This document shows positions 14,829 through 19,473 of a stretch of 19,473 nt of DNA, in pieces. Position numbers and translations under genes: made by a program. Source of the stretch: F23-B02 sp963620985 (GTDB lineage Bacteria > Bacillota > Clostridia > Oscillospirales > Oscillospiraceae). The notes below the pieces were generated by a model, which searched no databases, was not told where the DNA came from, and saw only the letters and a program-made list of their open reading frames with translations. Position 1 is the stretch's first letter; every line of letters starts with the position of its first letter. The stretch covers positions 1 through 19,473 of the forward strand of contig CAVFCI010000036.1 in assembly GCA_963620985.1 (NCBI GenBank). The letters are read 5' to 3'.

Positions 14829-16109
14829 ATGAGAATAGATATAATGACGCTTTTCCCCGATACGATGAATGCGATCATGCATGAAAGCATCCTCGGAAGA
14901 GCGGCAAAAAAGGGAATAATCGAGATAAACTGCGTGCAGATACGCGATTATACGGAAAATAAGCAGTGTCAGGTGGACGACTATCCCTATGGCGGCGGCT
15001 GGGGCTGCGTTATGATGGCGCAGCCGCTCAAATCCTGCCTTGATGATATTATGTCAACTGCACAGGGCAAGCGCAGCCGCGTTATATACATGTCGCCGCA
15101 GGGCAGACCCTACGATCAGGCGACAGCGCGCAGACTCAGGGACGGCTACGACCACCTCGTGCTCGTGTGCGGCCACTACGAGGGCATAGACGAGCGCTTT
15201 ATCGAGCAGTGCGTCGATGAGGAGATATCGCTGGGCGATTTCGTGCTCACCGGCGGCGAGCTTGCGGCAATGGCTGTCGCCGACTCCGTGTGCAGGCTCG
15301 TGCCGGGCGTTCTTTCGGACGAGGAGTGCTTCACCGGCGAGAGCCACTGGGACGGCGTGCTCGAATACCCGCAGTACACGCGCCCCGAGGTCTGGGAGGG
15401 CAGGGAGGTGCCTAAGGTGCTGCTCGGCGGCGACCATGCCGCAGTTGCGCGCTGGCGGCGCAAAATGAGCCTTGAACGCACGATGGACAAGCGCCCCGAT
15501 ATGTTCGCAAGGCTCGAGCTTACGGATAAAACGGATATAAAGCTCCTGGACGAGATAAAAAAAGAGCGCAGCCGTATGAAGCTCACAAAGCCAGTCGAGT
15601 GCCGCACGGCGCTGCCAGAGGATATGGACGGTATCATGCTCATCGTGCGTCAGGCGCGGAACTACCTCAAAAAGCACCGCGTCGATCAGTGGCAGGGCGA
15701 GTATCCCTCGGCTGAAAGCTTTCTGCCGGATATTAACGCCGGACGCTGCTATGTCATGAGCTACGGCGACGCGGCAGCGGGCTTTTTCTGCCTTGGCTGC
15801 GAGCCTGAGCCGGACTATGAGAGCATCACCGACGGCCACTGGCGCGGAGAGGGGCGCTGCTGCGTGCTCCACCGCGCAGCCGTTGCCGCCGAGCTTCGCG
15901 GCACGGGGATGAGCGCCATGCTCATGAATGCCGTCGAGGACAGGGCAAGGGAGCTCGGCGCACAGGTCATACGCACGGATACGCACAGGAAAAACAAGGC
16001 CATGCAGCAGCTTCTGCGGAAAAGCGGCTTTGTCTACCGCGGCAATATGCTCTGCTCTGCCGAGCCCGGACACGACCCGGCGCGGCAGTGCTTTGAAAAG
16101 ATCCTTTGA
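14829..16109 (+). CDS. trmD: tRNA (guanine37-N1)-methyltransferase TrmD fused to a GNAT acetyltransferase
   Basis: A 426-residue protein of two parts. Residues 1 to about 245 are TrmD, the trefoil-knot SPOUT enzyme that makes m1G37 in tRNA: MRIDIMTLFPD start, YGGGWGCVMMAQP, CGHYEGIDERF, and SLGDFVLTGGEL before Arg156 (E. coli Arg154). The E. coli catalytic Asp169 position is Glu171 here. Residues about 255-426 are a GNAT N-acetyltransferase: RTALPEDMDGIMLIVRQA start, DQWQGEYPS, and the acetyl-CoA loop RGTGMS at 357-362. TrmD alone is normally about 240 residues. The frame runs through the join (about 246-256) with no stop. I chose the ATG at 14829 over one at 14796 because of the AAGGAGG site at 14811 and the conserved TrmD start. 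The acceptor substrate of the GNAT part is unknown. An internal ATG at 15576 could give a separate GNAT product, but its ribosome-binding site is weak. Confidence 0.92.
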   Translation: MRIDIMTLFPDTMNAIMHESILGRAAKKGIIEINCVQIRDYTENKQCQVDDYPYGGGWGCVMMAQPLKSCLDDIMSTAQGKRSRVIYMSPQGRPYDQATARRLRDGYDHLVLVCGHYEGIDERFIEQCVDEEISLGDFVLTGGELAAMAVADSVCRLVPGVLSDEECFTGESHWDGVLEYPQYTRPEVWEGREVPKVLLGGDHAAVARWRRKMSLERTMDKRPDMFARLELTDKTDIKLLDEIKKERSRMKLTKPVECRTALPEDMDGIMLIVRQARNYLKKHRVDQWQGEYPSAESFLPDINAGRCYVMSYGDAAAGFFCLGCEPEPDYESITDGHWRGEGRCCVLHRAAVAAELRGTGMSAMLMNAVEDRARELGAQVIRTDTHRKNKAMQQLLRKSGFVYRGNMLCSAEPGHDPARQCFEKIL

Positions 16110-16123
16110 CGGAGATCGGAGAT

Positions 16124-16984
16124 ATGGAGCTTACGAATATAAACGATATAAAAACGCTGCTTTCCCGGCACGGCTTCCGCTTTTCAAAAAGCATGGGACA
16201 GAATTTCCTGACCGCCGCGTGGGTGCCGGAGGATATTGCCGATGCTGCCGGACTTGACGGGAGCACCGGCGTTCTGGAGATAGGCCCCGGCATCGGCTGC
16301 CTGACAGAGCAGCTTTCCATGCGCGCCGGCAAGGTCGTCTCCGTCGAGCTCGACACGGCGCTCAAGCCCGTTCTGGCCGAAACGCTCGCGGGGAGGGACA
16401 ATGTCGAGATAGTCTACGGAGATATCCTCAAGCTGAATATCCCCGAGCTTCTGGACGAGAAAATGCCGGAGCTGCGGCGCGTGGTGTGCGCAAACCTGCC
16501 GTATAACGTGACAGGTCCCGTGATATCTGGGCTTCTCAAATGCGGCTGCTTTGACAGCGTCACCGTCATGATCCAGCGCGAGGTCGCACGGAGGATCTGC
16601 GCAAGACCGGGCACGGGCGACTACGGCGCGTTCACGGTGTTCGTCAACTGGTACGCGCAGCCGTCGCCGCTGTTTGACGTATCCCCCGACTGCTTTATCC
16701 CGCAGCCTAAGGTCACATCGAGCGTAATTCGCCTTGACTGCCGCAGCACCCCGCCCGTCGAGGTCAGAAGCGAGGAGCTTTTCATGCGCATCGTCAGGGC
16801 GGCCTTTGCCCAGCGGCGCAAAACGCTTCTCAATGCGCTCAGCGCAGCCTTCGGAGAATTATCGAAGGAAAGCATCGAAAAATGCCTTACAGACAGCGGT
16901 TTTGACCCCAAAGTTCGCGGAGAAGTGCTTTCCATTGGTGAATTTGCAAAAATCGCCGATGCTTTTTACGAGGTTTTAGAATAA
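16124..16984 (+). CDS. rsmA: 16S rRNA dimethyladenosine transferase RsmA (KsgA)
   Basis: RsmA (286 residues) uses S-adenosylmethionine to dimethylate A1518 and A1519 in 16S rRNA and acts as a late 30S assembly checkpoint. GQNFL at 25-29, the SAM loop EIGPGIG at 52-58, an acidic strand end at VVSVELD, and the catalytic NLPY at 124-127 are all present. The C-terminal domain has the usual SSVIRL and AFAQRRKTL segments. The ATG at 16124 sits 14 bases after trmD with a GGAG site. A TTG at 16106 would overlap trmD and add six residues, which is possible but less likely. rsmA is usually elsewhere in Bacillota (near ksgA-ispE or rnmV), so its place after trmD is uncommon. Confidence 0.95.
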   Translation: MELTNINDIKTLLSRHGFRFSKSMGQNFLTAAWVPEDIADAAGLDGSTGVLEIGPGIGCLTEQLSMRAGKVVSVELDTALKPVLAETLAGRDNVEIVYGDILKLNIPELLDEKMPELRRVVCANLPYNVTGPVISGLLKCGCFDSVTVMIQREVARRICARPGTGDYGAFTVFVNWYAQPSPLFDVSPDCFIPQPKVTSSVIRLDCRSTPPVEVRSEELFMRIVRAAFAQRRKTLLNALSAAFGELSKESIEKCLTDSGFDPKVRGEVLSIGEFAKIADAFYEVLE

Positions 16985-16985
16985 C

Positions 16986-17066
16986 TTTTGTGTACAAAAT
17001 GCATTGATTAAACCGCACTAAAAATGGTAATCTTAATTAAGGTAAAAAATGCGCACAATTGTGTGC
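16986..17066 (+). promoter_or_regulatory. AT-rich leader of ppdK with two palindromes
   Basis: The 109-base gap between rsmA and ppdK is AT-rich. It holds TTTTGT-GT-ACAAAA (16986-16999) and CACAATTGTG (17054-17063), which extends as an imperfect palindrome over 17051-17066. A weak -35 (TTGATT, 17004-17009) and TAATCT (17028-17033) may be the promoter. The palindromes are plausible sites for a dimeric regulator of carbon or energy metabolism, but none can be named. An AGAAAGGA ribosome-binding site (17075-17082) precedes the start codon. No terminator for rsmA is visible. Confidence 0.4.
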
Positions 17067-17093
17067 TATTCATAAGAAAGGATGATTACATCA

Positions 17094-19473
17094 ATGAGCA
17101 AGAAGTATGTTTATCTGTTCTCCGAAGGCAACGCAAAAATGCGTGAGCTGCTCGGCGGCAAGGGCGCGAACCTCGCGGAAATGACCAATATCGGCCTGCC
17201 CGTACCGCAGGGCTTCACCATCACCACCGAGGCATGCACACAGTACTATGAGGACGGCCAGAAGATCAATGACGAGATCATGGCGGAGATCATGGAGTAT
17301 GTTGTGAAAATGGAGGGCATCACCGGCAAGAAGTTCGGCGATCTCGAAAATCCCCTTCTCGTTTCCGTCCGCTCCGGCGCACGCGCATCCATGCCCGGCA
17401 TGATGGACACTATCCTCAACCTCGGCCTTAACGAGCAGGTCGTCGAGGTCATGGCCAAGAAGTCCAACAACCCCCGTTGGGCGTGGGACTGCTACCGCCG
17501 CTTCATCCAGATGTATTCCGACGTTGTTATGGAGGTCGGCAAGAAATACTTCGAGCAGCTCATTGATGAAATGAAGGAAGACCGCGGCGTAACTCAGGAC
17601 GTTGAGCTTACGGCAGACGACCTCAAGGAGCTTGCGGGTAAGTTCAAGGCAGAATATAAGGAAAAGATCGGCGAGGACTTCCCGACCGACCCGAAAGAGC
17701 AGCTTATGGGCGCTATCAAGGCAGTTTTCCGCAGCTGGGACAATCCACGCGCAAACGTGTACCGCCGCGATAACGATATCCCCTACAGCTGGGGCACAGC
17801 CGTCAACGTTCAGATGATGGCCTTCGGCAACATGGGCGACGACTGCGGCACCGGCGTTGCGTTCACCCGCGACCCCGCTACCGGCGAGAAGAAGCTCATG
17901 GGCGAGTTCCTGACCAACGCACAGGGCGAGGACGTCGTCGCAGGTGTCCGCACCCCGATGCCCATAGCTCAGATGGCAGAGAAGTTCCCCGAGGCATTTG
18001 CTCAGTTCGAGAACGTCTGCCAGACCCTCGAAAACCATTACCGCGATATGCAGGACATGGAGTTCACCGTCGAAAACGGCAAGCTCTACATGCTCCAGAC
18101 CCGTAACGGCAAGCGCACCGCACAGGCCGCGCTCAAGATCGCATGCGACCTCGTCGATGAGGGCATGATCAGCGAAAAAGAAGCCGTTGCAATGATAGAT
18201 CCGAGAAACCTCGACACGCTGCTGCACCCGCAGTTTGACACCGCCGCACTCAAGGCCGCAACTCCGATGGGCAAGGGCCTTGGCGCATCTCCCGGCGCAG
18301 CCTGCGGCAAGGTCGTTTTCACCGCCGAGGAGGCAAAGGAATGGAACGCACGCGGCGAGAAGGTCGTTCTCGTCCGTCTCGAGACCTCTCCCGAGGATAT
18401 CGAGGGCATGAAGGCCGCACAGGGCATCCTGACCGTTCGCGGCGGCATGACCAGCCACGCGGCAGTCGTCGCCCGCGGCATGGGCAAGTGCTGCGTCTCC
18501 GGCTGCGGCGAGATAAAGATGGACGAGGAGAACAAGCAGTTCACCCTCGCCGGCAAGACCTTCCATGAGGGCGACTTCATCTCCCTCGACGGTTCGACCG
18601 GCAAGATCTACGACGGCATCATCCCCACGGTCGATGCCTCCATCGCAGGCGAGTTTGGCCGCATCATGGCATGGGCCGACAAGTACCGCCGCCTGCAGGT
18701 ACGCACCAATGCCGACACTCCCTACGACGCAGCCAAGGCACGTCAGCTCGGCGCACAGGGCATCGGCCTTACCCGTACCGAGCACATGTTCTTCAACAGT
18801 GACCGTATCGCAGCCTTCCGCGAGATGATCTGCGCCGACACGCTCGAACAGCGCGTCACGGCTCTGGCAAAGCTCGAGCCCATGCAGCAGGCCGACTTCG
18901 AGGGCATCTACGAGGCAATGGAAGGAAATCCGGTAACCATCCGCTTCCTCGATCCTCCCCTCCACGAGTTCGTTCCCACCGAGGAAGCCGATATCGAGGC
19001 TCTGGCAAAGGCACAGGGCAAGACCGTCGAGGCTATCAAGGCGCTCATCGCCTCCCTGCATGAGTTCAACCCTATGATGGGTCACCGCGGCTGCCGTCTG
19101 GCTGTCACCTATCCCGAGATCGCCGCAATGCAGACCCGCGCAGTCATCAGAGCTGCAATAAACGTTCAGAACCGTCACCCCGAGTGGAAGATGGTTCCCG
19201 AGATCATGATCCCGCTGGTAGGCGAGGTCAAGGAGCTCAAGTACGTCAAGGATGTCGTCGTCAAGAATGCCGACGAGCTGATCGCTGCAAGCGGCCTTGA
19301 TATGAAGTACCTCGTCGGTACCATGATCGAGATCCCCAGAGCGGCACTCACCGCCGACGAGATCGCAAAGGAGGCAGAGTTCTTCTCCTTCGGCACCAAC
19401 GACCTGACCCAGATGACATTCGGCTTCAGCCGTGACGACGCAGGCAAGTTCCTCGGCGCTTACTACGACAAGA
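17094..19473 (+). CDS. ppdK: pyruvate, phosphate dikinase (3' end beyond the window)
   Basis: PPDK interconverts pyruvate, ATP and phosphate with phosphoenolpyruvate, AMP and pyrophosphate in the cytosol. In clostridia it gives pyrophosphate-dependent flux between pyruvate and PEP. The frame is open from the ATG at 17094 to the last base, covering 793 codons. The N-terminal ATP-grasp part begins MSKKYVYLFSEGNAKMRELL and includes GGKGANLAEM and SVRSGARASMPGMMDT. The phosphohistidine loop GGMTSHAAVVARG places the catalytic His at residue 455, the number known for the Clostridium symbiosum enzyme of 874 residues. The PEP/pyruvate TIM-barrel domain follows, with LTRTEHMFF, MGHRGCRL and SFGTNDLTQMTFGFSRDD. 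About 80 residues including the catalytic Cys lie outside the window. It sits downstream of rsmA but has its own leader, so it is probably a separate transcription unit. Confidence 0.95.
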   Translation, partial: MSKKYVYLFSEGNAKMRELLGGKGANLAEMTNIGLPVPQGFTITTEACTQYYEDGQKINDEIMAEIMEYVVKMEGITGKKFGDLENPLLVSVRSGARASMPGMMDTILNLGLNEQVVEVMAKKSNNPRWAWDCYRRFIQMYSDVVMEVGKKYFEQLIDEMKEDRGVTQDVELTADDLKELAGKFKAEYKEKIGEDFPTDPKEQLMGAIKAVFRSWDNPRANVYRRDNDIPYSWGTAVNVQMMAFGNMGDDCGTGVAFTRDPATGEKKLMGEFLTNAQGEDVVAGVRTPMPIAQMAEKFPEAFAQFENVCQTLENHYRDMQDMEFTVENGKLYMLQTRNGKRTAQAALKIACDLVDEGMISEKEAVAMIDPRNLDTLLHPQFDTAALKAATPMGKGLGASPGAACGKVVFTAEEAKEWNARGEKVVLVRLETSPEDIEGMKAAQGILTVRGGMTSHAAVVARGMGKCCVSGCGEIKMDEENKQFTLAGKTFHEGDFISLDGSTGKIYDGIIPTVDASIAGEFGRIMAWADKYRRLQVRTNADTPYDAAKARQLGAQGIGLTRTEHMFFNSDRIAAFREMICADTLEQRVTALAKLEPMQQADFEGIYEAMEGNPVTIRFLDPPLHEFVPTEEADIEALAKAQGKTVEAIKALIASLHEFNPMMGHRGCRLAVTYPEIAAMQTRAVIRAAINVQNRHPEWKMVPEIMIPLVGEVKELKYVKDVVVKNADELIAASGLDMKYLVGTMIEIPRAALTADEIAKEAEFFSFGTNDLTQMTFGFSRDDAGKFLGAYYDK

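Noticed and set aside
17091..19178. A 695-codon open frame on the minus strand opposite ppdK
   Set aside because: It lies fully antisense to a clear, motif-rich ppdK. Long antisense frames are expected where codon third positions are GC-biased. It shows no family motif.

Overview
The window looks like chromosomal DNA from a GC-rich, anaerobic member of the Clostridia (Bacillota), probably Oscillospirales/Ruminococcaceae-like. Three things suggest this: the ylxM-ffh-rpsP-khpA-rimM-trmD order, a pyruvate phosphate dikinase very like the Clostridium symbiosum enzyme (its phospho-His falls at residue 455), and paired M16 proteins of the Bacillota YmfF/YmfH type. I cannot name the genus from sequence alone. 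No rRNA, tRNA, CRISPR array or complete mobile element is visible, and no stretch over 300 bases lacks a gene.

Left edge (1-189). The first 96 bases read as the last codons of an open frame that resembles an integrase-type transposase C-terminus. They are followed by a possible insertion-sequence end and by the terminator of the leftward operon.

Leftward block (11786 to 190). Six genes sit almost head to tail and probably form one operon with an extra internal promoter: a very large cyclic beta-1,2-glucan synthase-like enzyme (2391 residues), two M16 metallopeptidase-family proteins (an inactive YmfF-like one and an active-site-intact YmfH-like one), prolipoprotein diacylglyceryl transferase Lgt, a small coiled-coil protein of unknown function, and a short nitroreductase. 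Several of these act on the cell envelope.

Divergent control region (11787-11942). A near-consensus sigma-A promoter drives the rightward operon. An inverted repeat that could be an operator overlaps its -35 box.

Rightward block (11943 to 16984). This holds translation and protein-export housekeeping genes: ylxM and ffh (signal recognition particle), rpsP (ribosomal protein S16), khpA (KH-domain RNA binder), a strong terminator, then a separately promoted unit of rimM, trmD and rsmA (ribosome maturation, tRNA m1G37 methylation, 16S rRNA dimethylation). Two departures from the usual order stand out. TrmD is fused in frame to a GNAT acetyltransferase, and rplS, which normally follows trmD, is absent.

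Right edge (17094 to end). ppdK, pyruvate phosphate dikinase, is cut by the window end and has its own leader with two palindromes.

The least expected signal is an AT-rich motif, roughly ATTATGTWAAC. It recurs at least eight times, always on the coding strand, in all three codon phases and once between genes, with six copies inside 2.3 kb of the glucan synthase gene.
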